Below, in pieces: positions 13,490 through 24,329 of a stretch of 64,000 nt of DNA. The position numbers and the translations under genes were made by a program. How positions within the stretch are numbered: position 1 is the first letter of the stretch; each line of letters begins with the position of its first letter. The DNA is taken from contig NC_092568.1 in assembly GCF_037975245.1 (NCBI RefSeq), positions 8,257,001 through 8,321,000 on the forward strand. Reading direction: 5' to 3'. The stretch is from Apostichopus japonicus. Its lineage: Eukaryota; Echinodermata; Holothuroidea; Aspidochirotida; Stichopodidae. A model generated the notes under the pieces. That model searched no databases and was not told the origin of the DNA. It saw only the letters and a program-made list of their open reading frames with translations.

Positions 13490-14215
13490 GAATATGTGAA
13501 TAGATTATATAATACTAGTACGAGGCAAAGCAATGCAACTATGGCAAAGCTATTCCTAAGAACCCACCATAGGAGATTAATTTTGGAAACTTCTAGCCAT
13601 CTAAAACTTTAGGGTGGGAATTGAGGAGGGGAGGGGAGGGAAGGGGAGGGGGCACAAAATACAGCTGCCTCATATGCCCAAGTTTTAACAATCCTTCAAT
13701 TGCAAGTGAAAAGAACATAACAGCACCAGACATGAGGGAAGACAATTAAAGGCTGAAGCTCTCATTATTCGATGATACACAATCAGGGACTCAGGAAAGA
13801 CAGAACATTAACCTAAATGCCGGACCAGAGAGCAGGCGAGGATCCGGGATTTTAAATGGATGTGTGGCCCTGATGTCATTGATGCTGACTCACATGTGGG
13901 CAGGCACAGGGGTGCTCCCCACAACCCTCCCCCCACCCCCCGCCCCACAAAAAAATAAAAAATTGTGAAATGGTGCATCCTGAGAATTAGGCCTATAATT
14001 AGGTCTACATGCAAGGTCGTGCTCATAACTACTTTTTAACTTTTGTGTGGGGGTTAAAGGGGTGGAGGGAGGAGGGATGGGAGAGGGTGGGGGAATGGAA
14101 GAAGCATACATACCCACTCCCACACACCTCCTGAATCCATGTGTTGAGAGTGGTGACAACTACTGATCTAAGTACAGTATCACCTCCCTGAATAAATTGA
14201 CAACATCATATTTAC
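13490..14215. other. Gene-free stretch with G-rich tracts
   Basis: G-rich and purine-rich tracts at 13617-13653 and 14046-14095. No exon recognised. Confidence 0.5.
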
Positions 14216-14221
14216 AATCAG

Positions 14222-14503
14222 TGCAGTTATTTTTATGACGCTAAAGCGACCATAAATGTGGGAGAAACCCGCAAGGGCTTATGGATTACAACTTTCACTT
14301 CGGGTGGCTTCCAATTCAACATTTTAACTCAAATTTGGAATCGTTTCAATTTAGAGTCATTCCAGATGAGGAAAACCATAGATTGCTCTTGGGTGAAAAA
14401 CCCACCTTACTATCACCCGGCCGGACATTGTACCCGGAACCTCCCGATTGTTATATCTTATTGCGTCAAATGCCACCTTTTATCCACTCTGCCACAGCAC
14501 CGG
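14222..14503 (-). mobile_element. tRNA-derived SINE (family A), minus copy
   Basis: This is the reverse complement of the SINE at 14988-15285. Shared parts include the block that reads GGAAGCCACCC on the sense strand, ATCCATAAGCCCTTGCGGG, and the CTCCCACATTT segment. The tRNA-like head lies at the right end, where the A-box counterpart is TGGCAGAGTGG. The B box is degenerate compared with the other copy, so this looks like the older insertion. Confidence 0.85.
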
Positions 14504-14528
14504 TGTAACATAACAGTGTGTAGGAGAC

Positions 14529-14896
14529 TTAAAGGAATTGAAGACTCGCCCCAAACCCTGTGCGGCTATCTGGAAAAGTTAACTTTCTGTTGCTTGCAGG
14601 TGACGTTTTGTTCGTGTCGCTACAAAATGCAGACAGTAATGAAACGTGATACCTTATTATCTTTAGCTGGACCTGAGATGTCCATCTCTGTATCGTTTGT
14701 ATACTGTGCTGTGGGTATTGACCGCAGCTGTATGTGCTGACTGTACACTAGTGTCTAATTACCGACGTTAGCAAGCTGTGTGTGTTTTTTCTGGGATCGA
14801 TGGTGGTGTCTAATACTTCTGTCACACCTCATTTGAAACTGAGTCAGATTACCGGCATTAGACGTTTCTTTTTGCGCGAGTCTTCACACCCTTTAA
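14529..14896 (+). mobile_element. TTAA-flanked MITE, copy 1
   Basis: A 368-bp non-autonomous element flanked by TTAA at 14529 and 14893. Its terminal inverted repeats are AGGAATTGAAGACTCGC at the left and the complement of AGGGTGTGAAGACTCGC at the right. The body contains GTCGCTACAAAATGCAGACA and ACCGGCATTAGACGTTTCTT, shared with four other copies in the window. TTAA target duplication suggests mobilisation by a piggyBac-type transposase, but the termini are not the usual CCC type, so the superfamily is uncertain. Open frames inside it are not genes. Confidence 0.9.
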
Positions 14897-14987
14897 GGTT
14901 GATACTCTCCTTAGACATGGAAATCTTGTACTCTTCGTTCCATTTAATTGGATAGTTTCTGCCTTTATTCTGTGCTGTGCCTTTGAC

Positions 14988-15285
14988 TGGTGCTGTGGCC
15001 GAGTGGATAAAGGCGGTGGCATTTGAAGCAATGAGGCTTAGCAATCAGGAGGGGTTCGATTCCCGGCCGGGTCATAGTAAGGTGGGTTTTTCGTCCAAGA
15101 GAAATCTACGGTTTTCCAATCTGAAATGACTTTCTAAATTGAAAAGATTTCAAAATTTGAGTTAAATGTTGAATTGGAAGCCACCCGACGTGTAAGTTGT
15201 AATCCATAAGCCCTTGCGGGCTTCTCCCACATTTGTGGTCGCTTAAGCGTTGTAAAAATAACTGCTGATTATTATTATTATTATT
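14988..15285 (+). mobile_element. tRNA-derived SINE (family A), plus copy
   Basis: The tRNA-like head carries a good RNA polymerase III A box (TGGCCGAGTGG, 14996-15006) and B box (GGTTCGATTCC, 15053-15063). A body of about 180 bp follows, with GGAAGCCACCC and CATAAGCCCTTGCGGGC, then an (ATT)n tail at 15268-15285. The head resembles Ser or Leu tRNAs, but the acceptor stem does not pair and the tail is SINE-like, so it is not a functional tRNA. Confidence 0.9.
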
Positions 15286-15289
15286 CTAT

Positions 15290-16510
15290 CTGAATGACAT
15301 TTAACCTACTTTTTTTTTCTTGGTAAAATATGGTTTGATGCTTTCCATTGATGAGTGTCATAAGCGTTGATCTAAATAAATAGAAATGACCAACACACAC
15401 AAAAACAAAAAAAACCTTTGCCGAAGTTTTCATACTCAAACTCTCTTAATGTTTCAAGAATATTTTGTGGTTCTTACTATGTCCATATTTGTCACCGATG
15501 TTACCGACAAAGAAAATCAGATAAAAGTTCCTAGGAGAAGAAGCTCAAAGGAATCCCTGTCTTTTGCTATACATTGTGAAATTATAGGAAATAATAAACA
15601 CGACTTCAGCGAGGAAAGATAAAATCTGCTGCAATGGATTTGATTGAAATACTTGGAAAAGAAAAAGAAAAGTCACAAGATAGCAAAGTAAGTCACACAA
15701 AACAGACAATTTTGCTGGCACTATTTTCAGTTGTTTGTAACTCTTTGTAATATTCAAACTCTGACTAACCTTTTTGATGGGTTCTTTTCTTTCTGGTGTT
15801 TGAAATTGATCGTGATTAAGATAAGGCCTGTGTTCTTGTTGCCAAGCATTATTCGGAATCAAAACTTGCATGGAATCATGTCATATTGTGCCAGTCATGT
15901 CAAATAGTATTTTGTGCATGTTTTTTGTGCATGTTTTTTGTGCATTTATTGTGCATGTATTGTGCATTGTGCATTTTTTTGTGCATGTATTTTGTGCAAC
16001 TATTCACTACAGTATTTGGTGTACACTGACTCTGGAGATGACAGTGAGTGTAGGTGGTCTGAGGGATGACCCGATAATCCAATCCGATAATCCAATACAA
16101 GCTCTTTATCCTCAAGCGAAGGTGCCAAAAACGCACACACAAAAAATTCAGCGTCTATTATTCAACAATATAGCACTATTAAACTTCTTTCATCAGTTTT
16201 GACTTGTTTGTAAACTCAAAACAGGCAAACACCAAGTTTTGCTTTTTTCAGGAGGATGAGGTGAAGAATTTCATTTCGGGGGTTTCAACGGAAAAAACAG
16301 AATAGTCATTTCAAAATGGGAGATAAAAGACACAGAACCATAAGAGAAGTTGCTTGGATTAATCTTGGTACCATAGCCCAGCATCTGACAAGCCTTCTGA
16401 GATATGGAGGGAGGTTAGGACACCCTGTTCAACACCACTGCATTGTAGCCGTGGTGAACAATGTCATTTATTAAAAATCAATCACAGAACACAATCAAAC
16501 AACATTTCCT
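15290..16510. other. Gene-free stretch with a TGTGCAT repeat
   Basis: Near 15911-15999 TGTGCAT is repeated about eight times at 8-16 base spacing (TTTTTTGTGCATG units). No exon recognised. A small repeat of CGATAATCCAAT occurs at 16072-16096. Confidence 0.55.
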
Positions 16511-16514
16511 TAAC

Positions 16515-16920
16515 TCAAACACAGACACTGTAACTTATACACCATTCCTTCACCACAGTGTTTCAAGTATTAGCTGGTTTGAAACTAGAAATGTGATGAT
16601 TTTGGGTCAGACACTGTACCTGCCACACCATTCCTGCACCATGGTTATTCCAAGTATGTTGGATTTCGAACCAGGAACCTGATGATTACAGGTCGGACAT
16701 ACTCTCTCCTGCACCACACATTCCCCACGATGTTCCAATTAGGTTGTCTTTGTAATGGGAACCTAACAAATGGTGCTAACACACCACTGTACTACCCCTT
16801 TAACATGGTATCCCAAGAGAGCTAACTTTGATGATGGAATCTAATGATTATGGTGAAAACACCCAGATTCACCATGTCTTCAACCTGGTGTTCTAAGCAG
16901 ACTATTAATTGCCAGGTCCC
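16515..16920. repeat. Diverged minisatellite, unit about 85-90 bp
   Basis: Four to five degraded repeats. Recurring elements are CAGACACTGTA, CACCATTCCTGCACCA, CAAGTATT or CAAGTATGTTGG, and a GAACCTGATGATTA-type end. Starts near 16523, 16609 and 16694 are clear; later units are heavily mutated. Confidence 0.6.
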
Positions 16921-16924
16921 CTCA

Positions 16925-17630
16925 CATTTATTGCATAGTCGGTAAAAATGACTCCATAGGTCTCCCTTTCGCAAACCGCAAAAACAAAAAAAACAAAAAA
17001 ACGGTCACCAGACACATCTGTTGCCATTTTGGAGACAACATCATCCTTACATTGTTTAATTGTTTACCCTAATTATTACACATTCTAATAAAAACAAATT
17101 ATATCATAAAATGAAGATAATAGTTCCATACTCCCAGAATGAATCCTTTGTCCTCTTGTAGTCTTTCTGACGATAAATACCAGCATGTTCTTCTATGACA
17201 TTCCAGAACTGGGAAAGAGACTGGCTATCTGAAATATAAATGAGACAAAAATAACACACATATTCTCAGAATGATTAATACTGTAATTAGCACTTGAATT
17301 CACACAGATGTCTGACTCAGGGGCTTACACATGACAGCTGCAGTATCTGACACAACCATTTTATTTTCATTTATCTTCTCGTCTGATGATATCAATTCAA
17401 TATGCTGTTACCTTATATCATGCATATATAGCACATTGATTGCCCACCGCTTTGTTTTTCTTTCTTCTGAGCTGATTATATATGCACAAGACAAAATGAT
17501 TTTTATAGTTTTGTGACTGGCTGTTACAGTAAATTATACTAATAATGTTGATACTTAATAGTAATAGCCCATTCATTCCAGTCATAACGTGTTTTAATTT
17601 CACTGTCTCTGATATATGGTGTTATCTTAT
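16925..17630. other. Gene-free stretch
   Basis: AT-rich sequence without any recognised exon or repeat family. Confidence 0.45.
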
Positions 17631-17637
17631 ATATATA

Positions 17638-17639
17638 TT

Positions 17640-17702
<63 letters not shown>

Positions 17703-17703
17703 A
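17638..17703. repeat. TA microsatellite
   Basis: A nearly pure (TA)n run of about 60 bases. Confidence 0.95.
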
Positions 17704-17709
17704 ATAATA

Positions 17710-18830
17710 CTTACCGTTGCAGTAATGGTATGGCTGAGATTACACATAGACATAAGGTAGTAATATGAAATCAAAAGTCAAAAACAAAGGTTTCCTGATT
17801 GCAATGAAGCAACAATCTAACTATCTGTTCATCATCTTATTAAACTGTCTTCATCTGGGTGTAATTCACTGTAAACCCCTCTCACTTTCACATGCATTTG
17901 CAAAGTAAAATAAAGGACATTCGAAGGGAGAAAGCCTGGAGTGAAAAACTGTTAAAGTCAATCTATAAGATTCTATATAGTTTGGGATGAATGGAGAATG
18001 ACAATTACTTGTTTTAAAAGTTTTACAAGTTGGACATATCAGCCCAATTTCAGACTTGTCCTTAACACTGTGTTGACTACAGAGTAGCCATAGTATAGAC
18101 ACGTTTCAAGTTAAAGCTACAAAGCTTGTACATCATCTAAGGCGGTAATTAAAAACCTTTCATTTCACAAATCCAGTGGCTCAAGATTAATTCAATCCAG
18201 TGAAGCTTGAACAATGTGGGAACTCTTTCACATGTCTTTCCAATCATTCGTGCCTTGTCTACTGAAGCAAAGGATACTTTCTTACATACATGTCTGTGTT
18301 CTGACTAAAGAACTGAAGACACTTTTTCTATCAATTAAGGAGACAATGGATTCTCCATTGAAACTAAAACTAAAATGCTAAAAATATCTCTATTTTTATT
18401 TCTCCCTTTCAAGTATTCTTCAATGCCTTAGAAATGCAAACTTCATATGTTTCTCAGAAAACCACAAGTGGTTGAGAGAAAAAGTTTTTCATGAGGAAAA
18501 TTGGTTCATGCATAATCTTTCAATGGGAAAGGTGTCATGAAGGTATTACTGCCTAGAACCAACAACTATCCCAACATTCAGCATGAAAAATGCCTGTCAC
18601 CCGAGTGAGACAAAGAAATAAAGGTAAAATAAAAACACTGCCACTTTTCAACTAATTGCTCATCTGTCAAATTACCTCAAACGGACAGTTGGTCGTTAAT
18701 GTGAGAGCTGAGTCAATCTCTTTCCTATAGTTTAAAATTGGGCCCCGTCGATTCTGTTTTGGAAGAGACCTTTTTGAAACTGGAAGATTGTTTTTGCTCG
18801 CTTTCATACAAACTTTGGTTTCCTACCATT
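17710..18830. other. Gene-free stretch
   Basis: No exon or repeat recognised. Confidence 0.45.
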
Positions 18831-18833
18831 CAG

Positions 18834-18912
18834 ATATCAATCAATCAGAAGACATTTATATAGCGCCAAAATCAACAGAAATTGTTCAAAGGTGCTAAAT
18901 GTACCATAGCGT
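18834..18912 (-). mobile_element. SINE/LINE 3'-tail remnant with ATTG tail
   Basis: On the minus strand a TTGGCGCTATATAAATGTCT motif is followed by a GATTGATTGAT tail. The GCGCTATATAAAT block followed by a short microsatellite is a common 3' end of invertebrate SINEs and their partner LINEs. Two related ends occur at 25590-25660 and 45058-45135. Only the tail remains. Confidence 0.6.
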
Positions 18913-18914
18913 CT

Positions 18915-21900
18915 ACAACTTAGCCTTGGTCATTGGTAACTTGTCACACCTACATACCAAAGTGTGCGCAATTCAATCAATCTCTCCTGGGGCACCACAT
19001 TGCACCACAATCACCTGTCCCCCGGGGAACTTCCCATAGGGTGCAGCCACAAACCGGCGCAAGGTTGCCACACTTTATCCAGACTTCCAGAATAAGAACT
19101 TGTTTAATTGTAGTTAGTTGCTTTAGGGTGGATGGTGGTAACGGGGGGGGGGGGGAGGGGGGAAGGAGGAGGAGGAGGAGGAGGAAAGAGCTATGTTTTT
19201 ATAGTTATAAATGTTAGACAGCCTGACAATTTAAACCTAGCAGGATCTTTTACAGACGCAAACCTCAAGCCAGTTTGTCTCTCCATTGGATCCTGTGATC
19301 CAATCGTCAGGCCTTCCCAACTCTGGTACACTTTAATACCACACAGGCATATGTAGTACAACTACAGCTTGTACCGCCTGCTGTTTGCCTCTTATTTGAA
19401 TAACATTTATTGAACATTCCTTTTAGGCGACATATTTGCTTTTCTAAACTAGCTATAAGAGTAACATTTTCTTTACCTTCACTTACCATTTCAACTCTAC
19501 CCACAGGACCATCCATCTAGTTCATTTCTGAATACTCTGTCTATCATGTCAGATTCCATTCAAGCGACTAGCCATAGAGACAAAGAAAGTCACTAGCTGT
19601 GTTGATCAGTACGCCCAAGTGCAAACATCATTTGATACCTCCATGCCTCCAGCCGCTGTAGTATAATATTAAAGCCATTCGGTCATGCCCTCTTTCTCTC
19701 TTCAACCATAAGTTGGTTCTACGAGGGAGTTTGATGCTATGACTGTCCCCAATTTATGTCTCGTTGCACAAAGCAGCAAATTCCAGACTAAACACTCAGT
19801 CCAGAGAAAGTGGCTATAATGTGCATCCTCATCCATGCCTAGCACCGAATGCTGAAAAAAAAAAGATAAGAAAATAACTTTAAATAAAGGTGTGTGTCAA
19901 GAAAATTTATAAAGTTTGCCAGATAAGATTTTTAGCCAAAGAATTTACAGAGAATACTCATAAGCATTCATAAGGACATCCTCCTTATTCCACAATAATA
20001 TAAAGTAAAAAAATTAAATAAATAAAATAACAAATATATATAACAAAATTAAAACAAAGCACAATACAAATTAACTTACAAATTCCTGCATTCACAACAA
20101 CCCTGCAGACTCTACCCCCCCCCCCTTCTTCTCTTTTGCAATAACTTGTACATCGTAGTGTATGACAAGTTAAAAGTTCTGTTACCTTCATTTTGTTTTC
20201 TATTTTCTTGGCACATAAATTGTTGATTGCTTCTATCTTAAATACTATGCATTAAAAATTTACTTTTGTTTTACTAATTTTGTTTACATTTGTTTACGTG
20301 TACCATTTATTCCTGTAACCGTTTGTATTCCTCTTAAATCTATGACACGCTACGCCTAATTTCGGTTTAATTTACTGAATGATATAACTCAAGGTGCCCA
20401 AGAACTCCAAAGTACCAATTATGTGGGCATTTTTCTGTGAAATATTTAAACAGAGCTAATCAGGCTCAACTTAAAGATTGTTAAGACCCCACATAAGGCC
20501 TTCAGTGGCTGGATGGGTTTCTGCAAAGAGTACTAATATATGCTACATTACTTGTGATCACAGTGAATTGGGAAGTAGTTGACTTCTCCTTATCATGAAA
20601 CAAAAAGATGATGTTTACAACATTTCCTGAGATTTCGATAAAATTTGGTGAGAGTAAAACCAAAATACTGCTTGATTAAATTTAGAGTGTTAGAGTGTGC
20701 ATGCATTAAATGCTGCTAAGCGATGATCATATGCCTAAAACTTTTTTCCTGGAAGTTTTCAATAAGCAAACCAAGGAACTTGCTAACTCCTTCTTGTGAT
20801 TTAAAAGATGTAAATTACACTTCAAATTCAACTTCCAGTAATTAAAAAGGAATGTTTATAAATTATCTGTAAGACAGTAATCCTTCACTTAGCCAAATCA
20901 AAGAAACACTCTATCCAGGATAAGTTTGCATGATTTGGTGAGGCCAATTTTCTATCTGCAGTTTTGGCCAGATGTCCTGAGTATGTATTAAACCCATCTA
21001 TACTTAGACACACCTACAGTATGTGATTTCATTTAAAAATTATAAAGTATAATCCTCAGCTCAGGTGTATGAGCTATTTGTTTGGGCAAAGACAACCCTA
21101 AGTATTTCAATATCTGGTCTCAAGCTGTAATATTTCCCATTATTTTAATAATTGTGGCAATCAGTGTGACATTAATTGTTGGCATAATTGAGATCTGCAT
21201 TTAAGTAGACAGAATATTCTAAATAATTCTTTCACTAACAGTAAGATACAACTTTTCTGTTGAAAGTTTGAAAATTAATTTTTTTAAGTTGTAACTGTTA
21301 GATTGTATTTTTATAATGCTTTTAAGTTTTGAGAAATGACACTTTAAGCAGCTGTGGTTCATCAACTAGACTGGTCTATTTAATCTACTTACACAGACTA
21401 TTAGGTCGGCTCCTCGAATGCAATACAAAAACTCAATGGGAAAACGTAAGACTTCTATGTCTCAAATGAAATGTTTCGTGATGTGTTTCAAATTTGGAAA
21501 AGGGCAAAGAAATTTGTGGCTAGATTGGGATTCCACCCATTATTTTAACAGTCAGTTTTCTGTTGCTCATTAACTAGCTTTAAAATGTGTCAAGGATGAA
21601 AGACAAATCGTGTTGAATGTTACTAAGGCTGCTTTGTTGTTCATAATTCGTATGTAGTTAAAAGAACAGCTTTTGGTTGAGTTATTAGATTTTATAAAAC
21701 AATTACATTCACATTTGGGACTGCACTATGGTGCCTCTTACTAAGCCTTAAAATGGAAGTTCAGTGATTTAGAATATACCTAGAGAAACATTATTGGTAA
21801 AAAAAAAATCATGACATATTAAAACTAAAATCAGAATGCTGAATAATGTCACCCTTTAAGAAACAGGGAAAGCCTGATAAAGAAGTGGTATAGATTCAAC

Positions 21901-22265
21901 AAGCTGCTTGTTATGAGGAGTATGAAGGCTATTCCGGTCACAAAACTCAGTGATTGGGAACTACATCCAGTGCAAAGAAAGTTAAATATAATTTACACAA
22001 GAAAGAATAACATCACAGTTCCAAATCATCAAACAGCAGTAAAAAAGCTTTAGTCTATTTCTCATTTATCACATAGTACCCACATGCAGATGGCTAGTCG
22101 CAAAACTGATCTGTAGCACTGATACAGCTTTACCAAAATACCATTTGTAATCTACAAACTTGTACAAGTAGGCCTACCACAAATTGACAACTTTATCAAT
22201 AGCAATAAATATATATTGGTTCATTGCAATAGAGTCCAGGAAGAATTTTACTTGAAATAAACTCA
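18915..22265. other. Gene-free stretch with a purine tract
   Basis: A G11 run and GGA repeats lie at 19142-19190. The rest (19.2-22.2 kb) is AT-rich, with no recognised exon, RNA gene or repeat family. Confidence 0.45.
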
Positions 22266-22268
22266 TGT

Positions 22269-22393
22269 AAAAGTAAGTTGGCCTGACGTTTTGATCTTAA
22301 CAGGATCTTCTTCTGAGGCTAAATGACAAGTGTGTCATTTAGCCTCTGAAGAAGATCCTGCTAGGATCGAAACTTCAGGCCAACTTACTTTTA
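22269..22393. mobile_element. Inverted repeat with hammerhead-ribozyme-like core (Penelope-like end)
   Basis: Arms of about 60 bp (22269-22328 and 22333-22393) are near-perfect inverted copies separated by a few bases. The right arm, read on plus, holds a hammerhead-like arrangement. GCCT (22342-22345) and AGGC (22377-22380) can pair as stem I. CTGAAGA (22346-22352) matches the CUGANGA core. GATCC and GGATC form stem II, and GAAAC (22369) matches the second core, followed by TTC in the cleavage-site position. One extra A before stem II departs from consensus. Such motifs are known in Penelope-like retroelements. The left arm carries substitutions in both cores. A third partial copy lies at 30083-30130. 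Confidence 0.55.
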
Positions 22394-22560
22394 CACATTC
22401 TATTACACAGGCTCTCTAGTGGATAAGCAGTTTGCTAACAGTTTTATTTTATTTTGAAATAAACTCATAAATAATGAAAAGAATCAAGTCATTTCAGAAA
22501 TGTTCGATGACAAATCTAATACTTTCATTCTCATGGCCTAGCCTCAGTCAAGTAGCCTAA

Positions 22561-22779
22561 ATGCTCATCACCCCATTTGAAAAGGTCTACCAATCACAAA
22601 GCTGGAAGAGAGAAGTCAAAGATAAAGTTGTTATTGAACTAAAAACCCTGGATCAAAAGGACAATGGTACCAAACTTAGATTCCTAACAGATAACAGCTT
22701 CATACAACAAAGCTATTTGACAGAACTGGAACTTGGAAGCTGAAGAGGCAGTATACATTATAAAACTTAGGCTCAACAT
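22561..22779 (+). pseudogene. Non-LTR retrotransposon C-terminal fragment, part 1
   Basis: A 60-codon open frame is rich in charged residues (WKREVKDKVVIELKTLD, then LRFLTDNSF and QQSYLTELE). Near 22735 the reading has to shift by one base to continue as EEAVYIIKLRLN up to 22779. The style is that of the C-terminal tail of LINE ORF2 proteins, and the frame continues at 23911 after an insertion. No reverse-transcriptase domain is visible upstream, so this is a 5'-truncated, frame-damaged copy. Family identity is inference. Confidence 0.5.
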
Positions 22780-23902
22780 CAGGGGGGGGGGCAATTTGTT
22801 TCAAATATTGGGGGGGACATTTGCTTGGGTGCTGGGGCGTAGCAACTTTCATCCCCAAAATTGTGCGCGCGCTTCGTGATATTTTGTATATTACTATCTC
22901 GGCGCAGCGCCACCATCGGTTGGCGCACAGCGTACAAGAAAATTTCTGGTTTTGGTAGCCCCCCAGATCACCGGAAATGGCATTTCTCGGGCTTGAAAAT
23001 GACCAACCAGATGTACACTTTTGCCTGAGAATCAAGTTTTTCCCAATAGTTTTTTTCATCCATAACCTTTTTCAAGATTTTCACCAGTCACACATCATGT
23101 TCCACCTCATTGCATCTCCTGTGGATAATTGCTTTTGAAGGTAATACTACGTAACGGCCCACAATACCCGTCAGCCCCACTTTTCAAATTATTTGTTCAG
23201 AATTTGAATAATAAATTCACTTCAAAACATGCCCATAATGTTGCACAAAATACCATCTATGGACAACCAATATAGAAGAAAAAAACCTTCAACCCCTAAC
23301 AGACCGGTCAAAATTGCACGAGTAGAGGGAAGTATGATGAAGAATGTTGGTCAGGGAATTTTCGAAAATTCAGATACAGTTAATATATTGGTGTACAAAT
23401 ATTAAAACCTCTTATAACGGCTACTATAAAACTTCGATATCATAAAAAAAAATTTAAAAAAATGTGCTCGGGGGGGGGGGGTGGTCTCCCCCTTCGCCCA
23501 CTGGCTACGAGCCTGCGGTTAGAAATCTTGTAGGAAACAGGCCAAATGGAAACACATTGAACCCATATCGATGTGGATCATATATATGATTGTACGTACT
23601 TACACTCATACACAAGAGATGTACAGACATTATGATAATAATCATGAGTGACAACATGCTATATGGTCACAGGTCACAGAAACGACTACGAAGCTCTGTC
23701 ATTTACCTCATGCAGCATGTGTTGGATGAAGTTTTAGCCACCGCCAAATATGGATAAATAATCTCACACATTATTTTCTATTTATAGCCACACAAAAAGA
23801 CTATATCACCAAATATTGGGGGGATATTAGATACTATATCCCCCCACCTAAAATATTGGGGGGACATGTCCCCCGTCCCCCCCCTCATGATCGCCGCCCA
23901 TG
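22780..23902. mobile_element. hAT-like element inserted into the LINE fragment
   Basis: The insertion is flanked by an 8-bp direct repeat CTCAACAT (22772-22779 and 23903-23910; a ninth base, G, also matches). Its ends start CAGGGG and finish CGCCCATG, giving short imperfect terminal inverted repeats. Near both ends AAATATTGGGGGGACAT-type segments appear. An 8-bp target duplication is the hAT hallmark. There is no transposase frame, so it is non-autonomous. A second MITE is nested inside it. Confidence 0.7.
22832..23515 (+). mobile_element. Diverged and expanded relative of the 290-bp hAT MITE, nested
   Basis: Begins CTGGGGCGTAGC and ends GGCTACGAGCCTG, a mutated version of the CAGGCGCGTAGCCA inverted repeats of the copies at 33496, 54435 and 55829. 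It shares interior blocks with them (AGCGCCACCAT, GCGTACAAGAAAATTT, CCGGAAATGGCA, and a G-run followed by CCCCCTTCGCCCA). It is about 390 bp longer than those copies and has no clear target duplication, so it may be an older or related subfamily. Confidence 0.65.
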
Positions 23903-24205
23903 CTCAACATGGTAAATGTCAAAGCTAATTATAAGAGCAAATATAATAACCTGATATGTGACTTTTGCTATGGCTATGAGGAAGAAACGAGCGAACTTAT
24001 CTTAAATCGTAATTATTTTAGGAAAATTACAGGAGTGGACATGATGGAAACTGAGCTTACCGAATCAACGATCTACATAACACCCAAAGAAACTGTCAAC
24101 TTTTTTGAGAGAATCAACGATATAAGGAGAGCTTTAATTGACGTAGATAGTCGAAATAATTACGGTACTAATTTAGAATCCGTACCAATCGACCCTACTT
24201 CCTAA
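23903..24205 (+). pseudogene. Non-LTR retrotransposon C-terminal fragment, part 2
   Basis: An open frame reads NMVNVKANYKSKYNNLICDF and continues with CYGYEEETSELIL. The CxxC pair followed by an EETSE motif is the usual layout of the zinc-binding tail of LINE reverse-transcriptase proteins. The expected His and final Cys are replaced by Leu and Arg, single-base changes that indicate decay. It is the continuation of the 22561-22779 fragment, separated by the hAT-like insertion. The frame ends by running into telomere-like repeats. Confidence 0.55.
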
Positions 24206-24326
24206 CCCCTAACCCTACTTCCTTACCCTACTCCCTAACCCCTAACCATATTCCCTACTTCCTAACCCTAATTCCTAACCCCTAACCCTACTCCTTAACC
24301 CTACTTTCTAACCCCAAACCTTATTC
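24192..24326. repeat. Telomere-like CCCTAA repeats
   Basis: Degenerate tandem CCCTAA and CCCCTAACCCTACTTCCTAA units, about 135 bases long. CCCTAA is the complement of the animal telomere repeat TTAGGG. It directly abuts the LINE fragment. It could be an interstitial telomere-like tract or simply the simple-repeat tail of the element. Confidence 0.75.
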
Positions 24327-24329
24327 TGC

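Noticed and set aside
14991..15075. Functional tRNA-Ser or tRNA-Leu gene
   Set aside because: A and B boxes are good, but the acceptor stem does not pair and the sequence continues into a SINE body with an ATT tail; a second inverted copy exists nearby.
22700..23059. 119-codon minus-strand frame
   Set aside because: Lies across the nested hAT-type insertions; similar frames recur in the MITE copies (for example near 33.5 and 54.4 kb) and reflect element sequence, not a gene.
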